NCBI GenBank assembly: GCA_029012365.1
Contig: JAQXLY010000016.1
Location: 1 to 64,000, forward strand
Direction: 5' to 3'
DNA from: Lachnospiraceae bacterium
Lineage (GTDB): Bacteria; Bacillota; Clostridia; Lachnospirales; Lachnospiraceae
DNA length: 64,000 nt
Of the stretch, positions 52,309 to 62,022 are shown piece after piece (position 1 is the first letter of the stretch; every line of letters begins with the position of its first letter). The translations under genes were made by a program, and so were the position numbers. The notes below the pieces were generated by a model, which was not told where the DNA came from, ran no database searches, and saw only the letters and a list, made by a program, of their open reading frames with translations.

Positions 52309-55300
52309 ATGGGAGCGGTATTTGTTAAGATCTTAAATATGAGCCTGACCGCAGGCTGGATTGTGCTGGCGGTATTATTGGTGCGCCTGCTGTTAAAGAG
52401 GAAAGCACCGAAGGCGTTATTTCCGGTGCTGTGGGCGTTTGTGGCGGTACGGCTCCTTTGCCCGGTTACGTTTGAAAGCAGCATCAGTCTGATTCCGGAT
52501 GCGGAACCGGTAGAGCGCATAACAGCACTACGGGATAACAGTGTGGAGGATGATACAGTTCAAAATAGCCCAACGGATAATACAAAGGAAGAGACCTTAG
52601 GAAAAGTAGAACCGGTGGATTTACCGGGGCATATCGGAACCTCGGAAGGTTTTCCGGGCAATCAGTCCGGACTATGGGAACAGGATAAGCTGCCTGCTTC
52701 CGATGAACAAGAAATCATAACTGATATAAGTTCCGGGCAAACGGACAATACTCCTGAGGAAAAGTCGCAGGCAATAACGGAACCGGAGAAAGAAGATTTT
52801 AAACAAACACCATCCGAGGGCAGCGCTATAAAAGAAGAGGGAAACGAAGCACCCGCCTCCGACACTAAAACAACGGAAGAAACGCCGGATTTTCCTGCAA
52901 AGAAAACAGATCACCTGTTAATTGCTGCAGTTATATGGCTTGTCGGTATCGGGAGTATGCTTCTTTATACGGTTTTCAGTTATGTACGGATTTACAAAAG
53001 AGTGGCGGAATCGGCGCCACTTTCGGACAATGTCCGTGTTTGTGACCATATCGGGAGTCCGTTTATATTAGGAATTATATGCCCAAAGATTTACCTGCCA
53101 TCCGATGTTTCGGAAGCAGACAAAGCGTATGTGCTTGCCCATGAGAAGGCACATATAAGGCGTCTTGATCACATCTGGAAACCGCTCGGCTTCCTGCTTC
53201 TTGCTGTGTATTGGTTTCATCCGCTTCTGTGGGTAGCGTATATTCTTTTATGCAGGGATATCGAGTACGCCTGCGACGAAAAGGTTATAAAGGAACTGGG
53301 ACCGGAGCAGAAAAAGCCGTATTCCGAGGCACTCATTAACTGTAGTGTATCAAAGAAAATGATTTCCGCCTGTCCGCTTGCTTTCGGGGAAAACGGGGTA
53401 AAGGGGCGCGTGAAGTCTGTGTTACACTATAAAAAGCCTGCGTTCTGGGTACTGATTGTTTCTGTTTTGGTCTGTGTGGGTATGACGGTGTGCTTTTTGA
53501 CAAATCCAAAGGAGAAAAGCACAGACAATGCTACGGAGCCTACACTGACACCAAATTTGACAGGAGAACCGGAAAATCTGTCCGGAGACGAAAATGATAC
53601 CTCAGGCTTAAAGGCAGGGGATATTATTTCCTTTGGTACATACGAGCAGGATAATAGAAAAGAGAATGGTGCAGAACCGATTGAGTGGATTGTATTGGAT
53701 ATATTTGACGGCAAAGCAACCTTACTCAGCAGATACGGACTGGATGCAAAACCGTATCATACTACAAAGACTGACGTCACCTGGGAAAGCTGCTCTTTGC
53801 GAAGCTGGCTGAATACCGAATTCTTTGAGTCGGCCTTTGACGCGGATGAAAAGTCACACATTCTTACAACAAAGCTGGAAAACCCTAAAGCATCGGGTCA
53901 TGGTACAAGCGACGGACCGGATACGACAGACAAGCTGTACTTACTGAGTGTCGATGAGGTGCAGGAAATTTTTGAGCTTCTGAATGAGAAAAGTACAGAT
54001 GTCGAATCCGATGATTTCCTAAATCTATGTATCACTACAGCAACAGCCTACGCAAAGGCGCAGGAGGCATGGGAAACTGGTACCGGGGATTCTGCCGTGT
54101 GTGCATGGCTGCTTCGAACACCGGGAGAAATTTTACAGCAGGTAAGCAGAGTCAGTGCAACCGGAAAGTTGAATTATGATGTTGAAGTGGATTACGGCGG
54201 TATGGCAATTCGCCCTGCAGTCCGAATTAAGCTTTCCGGAGCGAAGTATGAGCTTGTGGAGGCTGCAAAAGTAACAACAGAAGACGGACAGGGAAGCAGC
54301 ATCCTGCATACAAGAAGTGCCCGCTGGAAGGAGGTTGTACCGTTATCCGAAGCAAAAGCGGGCTATGTGGTAGAGTTTGGTGCTTATGAACAGGATAATG
54401 TAGCAGAAAACGGAGCGGAACCGATTGAGTGGTTTGTTTTAGACGTAGAAAACGGGAAAGCATTGTTACTCAGCCGTTACATTCTGGAACGTATGCCGTA
54501 TCATGAATATAATGAGAGTGTTACGTGGGAGAGTTGTACATTACGTAAATGGCTGAATGAGGAGTTTTATCAGACCGCATTTACGAAGGAGGAAAAGCAG
54601 CATGTGATACCGACGCTTTTAGAGAATGTATGGAACCCGTGGAATCCTCTGGCAGAGTATGAATACACAGAAGATAAGGTGTTTCTGCCTGCAATGGAGG
54701 ACGTGTTATTCGGAACTTATGAATTTAGCGGGAATTATCCGGAAATGTCCCGCTATCGTTTTGACGGCTATTTTCTGACAGCCACAGAGCGTATGGCAAA
54801 ATGCTCGGCATATGCAGACAGGAATACAACAGGTAACTATCTTAGCGGCTGGTTGTTGCGCACAAATTCGCATCTGTCATTTTATCCGTCCACGAATGCG
54901 GAACCGGTAAAATGTTATACAGTACCGCGGCTTGACCGTTACGGCGGGTTCGATAACGGATATGGGTATGTCGAAAATGTTTGGGGCGTACGCCCGGCTA
55001 TCTGGGTGGAAATAAACAATACAGAAAATGCCGGTAACGATACAGAGAATACAAAAAATCCGGATACATCCTCAGAGTCTGCTGATTCTGACTCTCTTGC
55101 TTCGCGCTTACCGTCAAGATATGCGTATGAGGAAGTAAAGAGTACCTTTTTGGAGTTTTTCAATCATCAGGCGTATCTGTACCCGTCCATGTATCCGCAG
55201 GAAGCATATGACTGTACCATAGATGTATATTGCACCAAAGAGTCCAGGATGAAACGTGTCTACATAAAGACGGTACTAAACGGAGAAGATACATGGTTTC

Positions 55301-56892
55301 TATGCAGTCCGGAACGATATCTGAAGGAAGAGACACCTCTTTTTGTCAGCAGAATGAGCAATGACAACATGAAGCTTTTACAGGAAAAGGAAGAAATCAC
55401 CTATCTCGGAACCGACACGATACGAATCCCTGCGGTTACAAAGCCGGAGTATCACAAGGGAAATGATACGGATATGAATCAATATAAAACAAGTGTCAGT
55501 TACATTTATGAAAAATTATGTAAAAACGGCTATCTGCAAAAAGACGGTTACAGGGACGTTTTGAAGCTGGAGGTATGGATTTCAGAGTTTGATATGGAGA
55601 AAAAACTGTTTCCTCACGCTTATCTTGTAATTAACGATTCTAAGGTATATGAAACCACCTTTACCGAGTATGAAGGGCTGAATAAAACCTTTGATAAAGA
55701 AAATTATACCAAGATAGAGCAGATGGAAGGTATTGACGGAGAGCAGCTTTATGTTTGGGATGTATTTGACGGCCGAAGTATCAAACCGTTGTCCTCCATA
55801 GACGAGAAACAGTTTGAACGGGTAAAAAGCTGTGCGGTATTTCATTATGTATATGAAAAAGATTTTACAGAGACGTTATCATTGAACGGAACAACTGTAA
55901 CAGTTCCGAAGCAAAATGTAGCGATAAGTGAGGAATTTAAGCTGGGTATAGCCTTTATACCGCATTATACCTTAAGTAATGTCACACATTATAATATTTA
56001 CCGCAGTGAGGACTCCGGAGAAAACTGGTCTTTGGTTGCAGAGGATTATACGGCAGCCGCAGGCGATATCGGGTCAATACTGCTACCGACGGAAAACCGC
56101 GTGGTATGCTATTTCAAATTAAGCGGAGTAACGATGCAAAGCAGCTGTATTTTGTCAGAGGACGGAGGAAAAACCTGGAGCAGTCCGCCGCAGGCTGCAA
56201 AGCCAAACACCGGGTTATCAAATCCTTCCATTGGCTCTTCCGTAGTGTTCGGTTCTTATGAGCAGGACAATGATTCTTCCAACGGAACGGAGCCTTTGGA
56301 GTGGATTGTACTGGACCGTACAGACGATAAAGTATTGCTTCTGACGAAATATGTAATTGAATATACGGACTATTACGATAAATGCGCTAACCAATTTTGG
56401 GAAAGGAGCAATATTCGTGAATGGCTGTATGGAAATATCTATAAATCAGCATTTACGGCAGAAGAGAGAGCATGTATTTTAAAAACAACGAATAAGAATC
56501 CGTATAACGCAGATGCTGAAAATAACGTCAGCAATACCACAGAGGATTACGTATTTCTTTTAAGCATGGATGATGTATTGTACGGAAAATCACAGGATGG
56601 TACGCCGTATTTTGGGAACGAGGAAGCAAGACTAACGGTTCCGACGGCAACAGCTATAGTAAGAAACAAGTTTTCTTCCTGGTTAAACGTGTACGATGAA
56701 CCTTCAAAGGATGAATACCGGAGTAGCATTAATACTGCATGGTGGCTTCGAACGCCGGGAGAGACAATATACGATGCAACTCTTGTAACAGGAACAGGTG
56801 CTATTTCTGAACAGGGAGTAATAGTCTACGACTCGTTTACCGCAGGCATTCGACCTGCCATATGGGTAGACATTAGCCGGCTGAACCGGTAA
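52309..56892 (+). CDS. Giant BlaR1-like M56 sensor with three DUF6273 domains
   Basis: 1,527 residues, far longer than the ~600 of BlaR1/MecR1. Two N-terminal helices (about 8-52), an acidic Glu/Asp/Pro-rich loop (about 60-200), a third helix (about 206-228), the M56 zinc protease with HEKAH at residues 278-282 and DIEYACDEKVIKELG, a fourth helix (about 295-320) and a fifth (about 379-398). Everything after that should be outside the cell: DUF6273 copies at about 437-645, 685-905 and 1312-1527, each showing the pattern FG.YEQDN, EPIEW, WLN/WLY, AFT..E and RPAIWV-like ends, with a separate region (about 925-1300) between the second and third that has BNR-like SGENW and GGKTW turns. Inferred role: ligand-sensing, followed by proteolysis of the neighbouring BlaI. 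Ligand unknown. Confidence 0.85.
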   Translation: MGAVFVKILNMSLTAGWIVLAVLLVRLLLKRKAPKALFPVLWAFVAVRLLCPVTFESSISLIPDAEPVERITALRDNSVEDDTVQNSPTDNTKEETLGKVEPVDLPGHIGTSEGFPGNQSGLWEQDKLPASDEQEIITDISSGQTDNTPEEKSQAITEPEKEDFKQTPSEGSAIKEEGNEAPASDTKTTEETPDFPAKKTDHLLIAAVIWLVGIGSMLLYTVFSYVRIYKRVAESAPLSDNVRVCDHIGSPFILGIICPKIYLPSDVSEADKAYVLAHEKAHIRRLDHIWKPLGFLLLAVYWFHPLLWVAYILLCRDIEYACDEKVIKELGPEQKKPYSEALINCSVSKKMISACPLAFGENGVKGRVKSVLHYKKPAFWVLIVSVLVCVGMTVCFLTNPKEKSTDNATEPTLTPNLTGEPENLSGDENDTSGLKAGDIISFGTYEQDNRKENGAEPIEWIVLDIFDGKATLLSRYGLDAKPYHTTKTDVTWESCSLRSWLNTEFFESAFDADEKSHILTTKLENPKASGHGTSDGPDTTDKLYLLSVDEVQEIFELLNEKSTDVESDDFLNLCITTATAYAKAQEAWETGTGDSAVCAWLLRTPGEILQQVSRVSATGKLNYDVEVDYGGMAIRPAVRIKLSGAKYELVEAAKVTTEDGQGSSILHTRSARWKEVVPLSEAKAGYVVEFGAYEQDNVAENGAEPIEWFVLDVENGKALLLSRYILERMPYHEYNESVTWESCTLRKWLNEEFYQTAFTKEEKQHVIPTLLENVWNPWNPLAEYEYTEDKVFLPAMEDVLFGTYEFSGNYPEMSRYRFDGYFLTATERMAKCSAYADRNTTGNYLSGWLLRTNSHLSFYPSTNAEPVKCYTVPRLDRYGGFDNGYGYVENVWGVRPAIWVEINNTENAGNDTENTKNPDTSSESADSDSLASRLPSRYAYEEVKSTFLEFFNHQAYLYPSMYPQEAYDCTIDVYCTKESRMKRVYIKTVLNGEDTWFLCSPERYLKEETPLFVSRMSNDNMKLLQEKEEITYLGTDTIRIPAVTKPEYHKGNDTDMNQYKTSVSYIYEKLCKNGYLQKDGYRDVLKLEVWISEFDMEKKLFPHAYLVINDSKVYETTFTEYEGLNKTFDKENYTKIEQMEGIDGEQLYVWDVFDGRSIKPLSSIDEKQFERVKSCAVFHYVYEKDFTETLSLNGTTVTVPKQNVAISEEFKLGIAFIPHYTLSNVTHYNIYRSEDSGENWSLVAEDYTAAAGDIGSILLPTENRVVCYFKLSGVTMQSSCILSEDGGKTWSSPPQAAKPNTGLSNPSIGSSVVFGSYEQDNDSSNGTEPLEWIVLDRTDDKVLLLTKYVIEYTDYYDKCANQFWERSNIREWLYGNIYKSAFTAEERACILKTTNKNPYNADAENNVSNTTEDYVFLLSMDDVLYGKSQDGTPYFGNEEARLTVPTATAIVRNKFSSWLNVYDEPSKDEYRSSINTAWWLRTPGETIYDATLVTGTGAISEQGVIVYDSFTAGIRPAIWVDISRLNR

Positions 56893-56931
56893 ATTATATG
56901 TTTTTCATAAAGCCTTTATGAAACAATCAGG

Positions 56932-56974
56932 ACAGAACGCATTCTTTAAAATCAGGAGGGTGCGTTCTGTTTTA
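56932..56974 (+). terminator. Terminator of the BlaI/M56 unit
   Basis: ACAGAACGCA and TGCGTTCTGT pair exactly around a 19-base loop and are followed by TTTATTT. Confidence 0.85.
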
Positions 56975-56975
56975 T

Positions 56976-57004
56976 TTGACTTCATAACGGCAGTGTGCTA
57001 CAAT
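56976..57004 (+). promoter_or_regulatory. Sigma-A type promoter for proC
   Basis: TTGACT (56976-56981), 17 bases, TACAAT (56999-57004), immediately after the preceding terminator. Confidence 0.82.
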
Positions 57005-57060
57005 TTCATATATGCGTATTTGTAAAACAATTGATACTATAGGGAAAGAAGGAAGAAATT

Positions 57061-57858
57061 ATGAAAATCGGTATTATCGGAGCGGGTAACATGGGGTACC
57101 CGATGTTATGCGGAGCAGTAAAGGTTGTCGGCGGGGAGAATGTCCTTTTTACCTGTAAGAGCGATTCGGACAGGGAGCGTGGTATTGCCCAGGGAGCGAA
57201 CTACTGTGAAAGCAATGCAGAGCTTGCAAAAGCAGCCGACATGATTGTACTAGTTATTAAGCCATATGTATACGACACGGTACTTTCCGAGATTAAGGGA
57301 AAGGTGAAGGACGGGGCAATCGTCGTAACGGTAGCTGCCGGAATTACGATTTCTTACATAAAAGAGGTGCTCGGAGGGAAGATTAAGGTAGTACGCGTGA
57401 TGCCGAATACTCCGGCTATGGTGGGAGAGGGTATGTCCGCAGTAACCTTTGACGAGGGAGCAGACTTTACCGATGAGGAAAAGACGGCAGTCGGTAATTT
57501 CTTTGATTCCTTCGGAAAATATGTGGTACTGCCGGAGTCCTTACAGGATGCGGCAATTCCGGCTTCCGGAAGTTCCTCTGCCTTTGTCTATGTATTTATC
57601 GAAGCTATGGCAGATGCAGCAGTCTGCTGCGGGATTCCGAGAGATACCGCGTATAAAATGACAGCGCAGACCGTGCTCGGTGCTGCGAAGATGGTACTTG
57701 AGACCGGCGAGCATCCGGGGAAATTAAAGGACAATGTTTGTACACCGGGCGGAACTACGATTGCCGGTATCCGCGCGTTAGAGGAAAACGGGTTCCGCAG
57801 TGCTGTAATGGAAGCATGTATTGCTACCTTTGATAAGGTAAAATCCATGCAGAAGTAG
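57061..57858 (+). CDS. proC: Pyrroline-5-carboxylate reductase
   Basis: 265 residues. The NADPH-binding start is KIGIIGAGNMGYPML; VVRVMPNTPAMVGEGMSAV and the C-terminal signature VCTPGGTTIAGIRALEENGFR are intact. It reduces pyrroline-5-carboxylate to proline, the last step of the pathway whose first enzymes ProB and ProA are encoded at 44847-47230. It has its own promoter. Confidence 0.96.
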   Translation: MKIGIIGAGNMGYPMLCGAVKVVGGENVLFTCKSDSDRERGIAQGANYCESNAELAKAADMIVLVIKPYVYDTVLSEIKGKVKDGAIVVTVAAGITISYIKEVLGGKIKVVRVMPNTPAMVGEGMSAVTFDEGADFTDEEKTAVGNFFDSFGKYVVLPESLQDAAIPASGSSSAFVYVFIEAMADAAVCCGIPRDTAYKMTAQTVLGAAKMVLETGEHPGKLKDNVCTPGGTTIAGIRALEENGFRSAVMEACIATFDKVKSMQK

Positions 57859-57956
57859 ACTGCACAGTGTAAAGTAATTCTGTCTGTTTTAAGTAATAAG
57901 CCTATAAAGAGAAGCCTTGGAAACAGGTAATCAGATAACAAGAAAAAGGAGTTGCC

Positions 57957-58499
57957 ATGGAGAAAATCAAACGCACGGAACGTACCCTCGCGTATAAAGG
58001 AGCCTGGATATCCTTTTATAAGGATAAAATGTCCTTTGCCAACGGAAATACGGCAGACTGGGACTTTATTCATCATAACGGTGCCGCCGCAATGGTGGCA
58101 GAAGAAGAGGACGGGCGCATTGTCATGATTCGCCAGTGGCGTCCGGGTGCCGACGGAGAGATTTTAGAGCTTCCGGCCGGTGGTATTAATCCGGGAGAAG
58201 AACCGATGTCTGCGGCAGTCAGAGAGCTTCGGGAAGAAACCGGAGCGTTATGCGAGGAGGCAAAGTCCCTTCTAATGATTCAGCCTTCACCCGCGTATAA
58301 TGATGAAAAGGTAAGCATATTTTATTGTAAGGTGTCCGGATATTCCGACATAGAACCGGATGAAAACGAATACATTACTATAGAACGGTATACATTGGAT
58401 GATTTGATTGCAATGATTATGACAGGTACGATTTCAGATTCCAAAACCGTTGCCGGATTGTTTGCGTACCGGGAGTTGCAAAAGCGGGAAAATGCATAA
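57957..58499 (+). CDS. NUDIX hydrolase, ADP-ribose pyrophosphatase type
   Basis: 180 residues. The NUDIX box is complete in GGINPGEEPMSAAVRELREE followed by TGA. The upstream VMIRQWRPGADGEILELPAG and downstream LLMIQPSPAYNDEKVSIFYC match the ADP-ribose pyrophosphatase branch (NudF-like), which cleaves ADP-ribose to AMP and ribose 5-phosphate. Ribosome site AAAAAGGAG. A XerD-like gene follows after 32 bases, a common clostridial pairing. Confidence 0.92.
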   Translation: MEKIKRTERTLAYKGAWISFYKDKMSFANGNTADWDFIHHNGAAAMVAEEEDGRIVMIRQWRPGADGEILELPAGGINPGEEPMSAAVRELREETGALCEEAKSLLMIQPSPAYNDEKVSIFYCKVSGYSDIEPDENEYITIERYTLDDLIAMIMTGTISDSKTVAGLFAYRELQKRENA

Positions 58500-58531
58500 A
58501 TCGGCAGAGAGCGCAGGAAAGGAGGGTATCA

Positions 58532-59413
58532 ATGGAAGCATTTATTCAGGAGTTTTGTGAATATCGCAAAGAGAAAAAGCAGGTTTCCGAGAATACATTG
58601 CTTGCCTATCGTTCGGATTTACAGCATCTGGTTTCTTATCTGCGAAGAAACGGTATCGATTCCTTTGAACAAGTGACGGAAACCCAGCTGAATTCTTTTA
58701 TTTTGTTCGCGGAACGGGAAGGACTCAAGGCTTCTTCTGTAGTAAGGCTGATTTCCAGTATTCATAGTTTTTTTGATTATTTAACAAAAAAAGGAATTCT
58801 AAAGGAAGATCCGGCAGAGCGCATCAAGGCACCGAAAGCAGAGCAGGCAAAACAGGAGATTATCACGGTGGCAGAGCTGGAAACTTTATTACAGATGCCG
58901 GATAAAGATACTCCGAAAGGGCTTCGTGACAGTGCGATGTTAGAGGTTTTGTATGCCACCGGAATTCATTTGAACTCGTTACTTGCCTTACAGCTTCCGC
59001 AGGTGCAGTTAAAATACAAGGTGTTACTGGTTTGCGAAGGTGACCAAAACCGCGTCCTTCCTTTGGGACAACCGGCGTGTAATGCACTTTCCGTCTATTT
59101 GGAGAGGGGAAGAGAAGCACTGAAAAGGGAAGGTTCTAATCCCGAACTTTTATTTTACAATAAATCCGGGGAAGAAATGACAAGACAAGGCTTTTTCAGG
59201 CGTATTACAGAGTATGCAAAAAAAGCAGGACTCCCGAATATCACACCTCGTATTCTGCGTAATTCCATGATTACACATTTAATGAATAACGGTGCATCCT
59301 ATGCGGGAGTCCATCAATTACTGGGAACAAAGCGTTTGTCCGCAGCCATGAACTACCAGAGACAAACGCAGAGTATTCCGGATTTATACAAGCAGGCTCA
59401 TCCGAGAGCGTAA
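58532..59413 (+). CDS. XerD-like tyrosine recombinase lacking most catalytic residues
   Basis: 293 residues, the usual XerC/D length, with an N-terminal SAM-like domain (FIQEFCEYRKEKKQVSENTL, LKASSVVRLISSIHSFFDYL) and a C-terminal catalytic fold. At the six active-site positions only two remain. The first arginine (usual TGLR) reads TGIH (H146); the beta-hairpin lysine region reads CEGDQNR; the usual HxLRH reads RILRN (R240, R243 kept, N244); the usual LGH reads LGT (T266); Y275 is kept in MNYQRQ. So strand cleavage is doubtful and the protein may be a structural partner or simply decaying. GGAGGG precedes the ATG. Confidence 0.8.
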   Translation: MEAFIQEFCEYRKEKKQVSENTLLAYRSDLQHLVSYLRRNGIDSFEQVTETQLNSFILFAEREGLKASSVVRLISSIHSFFDYLTKKGILKEDPAERIKAPKAEQAKQEIITVAELETLLQMPDKDTPKGLRDSAMLEVLYATGIHLNSLLALQLPQVQLKYKVLLVCEGDQNRVLPLGQPACNALSVYLERGREALKREGSNPELLFYNKSGEEMTRQGFFRRITEYAKKAGLPNITPRILRNSMITHLMNNGASYAGVHQLLGTKRLSAAMNYQRQTQSIPDLYKQAHPRA

Positions 59414-59421
59414 AATACATG

Positions 59422-60453
59422 CTAAACTCTTTCTGCGATGAGATAGAGTAGCTTTTCGGTATCCTCCCATCCTAGGCACGGGTCCGTAATGGACTTTCCG
59501 TAGATATGTTCTCCGATTTTCTGACAGCCCTCTTCAATATAACTCTCAATCATAACACCCTTAACCAAAGCAGCAACATCCGGGTTTACCTTGCGGCTGT
59601 GTAAAATCTCGGAAACAATACGAGGCTGTTCCGCAAACTTTTTATTTGAATTGCTGTGGTTTGCGTCTACAATCACCGCAGGATTTTTTAACTGCGGATG
59701 CTCCGCGTACATCGCAAGCAGGCGCATCAAATCCTCATAGTGGTAGTTTGGCTGGCTTTGGCCGTGCTTATTAACCGCACCGCGCAAAATCGTATGTGCA
59801 TACGGATTACCGGTGGTCTGTACCTCCCACTGACGGAAAAGGAATGTGTGGGCATGCTGTGCCGCAATCACGGAGTTCATCATGACCGAAAAATCACCGC
59901 TGGTCGGATTCTTCATACCGGCCGGAATCTCCATACCGCTGACAGCAAGACGATGCTGCTGATTTTCTACGGAACGTGCGCCGACAGCAACATAGGAAAG
60001 AATATCATCGAGATACGGCCAGTTTTCAGGGTAGAGCATTTCATCTGCCGAAGTAAGATGAGTTTCTTCGATGGCGCGAAGATGCATTTTACGGACTGCA
60101 ATCAAGCCCTCCTGCATATTCGGTGCCTGTTCGGGATTCGGCTGATGTGCAATGCCCTTGTAGCCTTCGCCGGTAGTACGTGGTTTGTTGGTATAAATAC
60201 GCGGTACTAAGAGAAGCTTGTCCGCAACCTTTTCCTGTACCTTTGCAAGACAGTGAATATAGTCAAGAACCGCAGTTTCATTATCGGCAGAGCAAGGACC
60301 TACAATAACCATAAACTTGTCCGATTCTCCGGTAATAATCTTTTTCATTTCTTCATCCCGTGCTTTTTTTACTATAGAGCCTTCCGCCGAGAGAGGATAT
60401 AAATCCTTTAATACCTCCGGAGAAATGACTTCTCTGATACGTGTAAAACTCAT
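59422..60453 (-). CDS. aroF: 3-deoxy-7-phosphoheptulonate synthase (type I)
   Basis: 343 residues from the ATG at 60453 (MSFTRIREVISPEVL), with AAAGGAAC as ribosome site; upstream in-frame starts have none. Type I DAHP synthase motifs are VIVGPCSADNETAVLDYIH, RIYTNKPRTTGEGYKG, SVENQQHRLAVSGMEIPAG and VIVDANHSNSNK. It condenses PEP and erythrose 4-phosphate in the first step of the shikimate pathway. It converges on the XerD-like gene with only eight bases between the stops; no separate terminator is visible there. Confidence 0.95.
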   Translation of the reverse strand: MSFTRIREVISPEVLKDLYPLSAEGSIVKKARDEEMKKIITGESDKFMVIVGPCSADNETAVLDYIHCLAKVQEKVADKLLLVPRIYTNKPRTTGEGYKGIAHQPNPEQAPNMQEGLIAVRKMHLRAIEETHLTSADEMLYPENWPYLDDILSYVAVGARSVENQQHRLAVSGMEIPAGMKNPTSGDFSVMMNSVIAAQHAHTFLFRQWEVQTTGNPYAHTILRGAVNKHGQSQPNYHYEDLMRLLAMYAEHPQLKNPAVIVDANHSNSNKKFAEQPRIVSEILHSRKVNPDVAALVKGVMIESYIEEGCQKIGEHIYGKSITDPCLGWEDTEKLLYLIAERV

Positions 60454-60534
60454 AATAGTTCCTTTCCTGGCAAAAAAAGTATTGTTTACCATGTAATTTA
60501 TCATAAAATTTGTATTTTTCTACACACAAAGTAC

Positions 60535-60563
60535 ATTATAAAACTTGAAAAGAATGGTGTCAA
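60535..60563 (-). promoter_or_regulatory. Consensus promoter for the DAHP synthase gene
   Basis: On the minus strand TTGACA (60563-60558), 17 bases, TATAAT (60540-60535): perfect boxes. The leader is about 75 bases. Confidence 0.9.
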
Positions 60564-60571
60564 TAGGCGTA

Positions 60572-60600
60572 TTGCGGAATATTTTCAGTTATGGTAAAAT
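60572..60600 (+). promoter_or_regulatory. Promoter for the pyrimidine phosphorylase gene
   Basis: TTGCGG (60572-60577), 17 bases, TAAAAT (60595-60600). Its -35 box lies eight bases from the -35 box of the divergent promoter. Confidence 0.72.
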
Positions 60601-60662
60601 CTCTTATAAGGGCAATTCAATCAGAATACGAACAGCTTTCAGGTACAGGGAGGAAACAGAAC

Positions 60663-61973
60663 ATGCGGATGTATGATTTGATTATGAAGAAAAAACACGG
60701 TGAGGCACTTTCAGAGGCAGAAATTCGTTTTTTTGTAAACGGATATACAAAAGGTGAGATTCCGGATTATCAGGTTTCTGCCTTTTTGATGGCGGTCTGC
60801 TTTAACGGTATGGACGAAGCGGAGACACTTGCACTTACCATGGCAATGGCGGAAAGCGGTGAAATGTTAGATTTATCCGCAATACACGGACTGAAGGCGG
60901 ATAAGCACAGCACAGGCGGAGTCGGGGACAAGACCTCTTTAATTTTAGGACCGATGGTGGCTTCACTAGGCGTACCGGTAGCAAAAATGTCCGGAAGAGG
61001 GCTTGGGCACACCGGCGGAACGATTGATAAGCTGGAGAGCTTTCCGGGCTTTTCCGTCTCTATTTCAAACGAACAATTTATTCGGAATGTAAACCACATG
61101 AAGCTTGCCATTATCGGACAGACGGCAGAGCTCGCACCTGCGGATAAAAAGCTGTATGCCCTGCGGGATGTAACCGCCACGGTAGACCAGTTATCCCTGA
61201 TTGCAAGCAGTATTATGAGTAAGAAGCTGGCAGCAGGCTCCGATGTCATTGTCCTTGATGTAAAAGCCGGAAGCGGTGCTTTTATGAAGACCTTCGAGGA
61301 TGCAAAGCGTCTTGCGGAAACTATGGTAAAAATCGGTAACGGAGCCGGCAGAAGGACCTATGCGGTGATTTCCGATATGAATCAGCCGTTAGGCTTTGCG
61401 GTAGGTAACATTTTAGAAGTAAAAGAGGCAATCGAGGCACTGAACGGCAGGGCGCCCGAAGATTTAAACGATGCCTGCATGACGCTTGCGTCCTATATGC
61501 TGCTCGGTGCGGAACGTGTAAAGGAGATTACAGAGGCTAAGGAGCTGCTTTGTGAAACCGTTCGTTCCGGTGCGGCACTTCGTAAGCTTGCGGAATTTGT
61601 AAAGGCACAGGGCGGTGATGAGCGCTATGTATACGAACCGGACCGCTTTCCGAAGGCAAGTCTGACCTACGAGGTGAAGGCGGAGACAGAAGGCTACATT
61701 ACATCCATGAATACAGAAGAAATCGGACTGACTTCTTTAGTGCTCGGCGGTGGAAGAGAAACGAAGGAAAGCGAAATCGACCTGACCGTAGGTATCGTTT
61801 TTAAGAAGAAAATCGGTGCAAAGCTGACAAAGGACGACACCATTGCAGTGTTGCATGCAAACGATAGGGAAAGGCTGACGGCTGCAATAACAAGATTTCA
61901 AAATGCAATTCGTATCGAACAGGCACCATGTGAACCGATTCCGCATATTTTAGGTGTAGTGGAACAGTCATAG
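60663..61973 (+). CDS. pdp: Pyrimidine-nucleoside phosphorylase
   Basis: 436 residues from the ATG at 60663 (MRMYDLIMKK), set by GGGAGG at 60648-60653. The signature KHSTGGVGDKTSLILGP is followed by KMSGRGLGHTGGTIDKLESF and SSIMSKKLAAGSDVIVLDVK, with the C-terminal alpha/beta domain ending the protein. It cleaves uridine and thymidine with phosphate to free base and (deoxy)ribose 1-phosphate for salvage or catabolism. The length and KHSTGG motif favour Pdp/DeoA rather than the anthranilate transferase relative. Confidence 0.95.
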   Translation: MRMYDLIMKKKHGEALSEAEIRFFVNGYTKGEIPDYQVSAFLMAVCFNGMDEAETLALTMAMAESGEMLDLSAIHGLKADKHSTGGVGDKTSLILGPMVASLGVPVAKMSGRGLGHTGGTIDKLESFPGFSVSISNEQFIRNVNHMKLAIIGQTAELAPADKKLYALRDVTATVDQLSLIASSIMSKKLAAGSDVIVLDVKAGSGAFMKTFEDAKRLAETMVKIGNGAGRRTYAVISDMNQPLGFAVGNILEVKEAIEALNGRAPEDLNDACMTLASYMLLGAERVKEITEAKELLCETVRSGAALRKLAEFVKAQGGDERYVYEPDRFPKASLTYEVKAETEGYITSMNTEEIGLTSLVLGGGRETKESEIDLTVGIVFKKKIGAKLTKDDTIAVLHANDRERLTAAITRFQNAIRIEQAPCEPIPHILGVVEQS

Positions 61974-62022
61974 TTTGAGCAATTCCGAATATCTTGTAAA
62001 AAGGACTATTCGGAGAGGATAT

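Noticed and set aside
52309-56892. Beta-lactam sensor (true BlaR1/MecR1)
   Set aside because: The C-terminal region has no penicillin-binding SxxK/SxN/KTG set; it holds DUF6273 domains instead.
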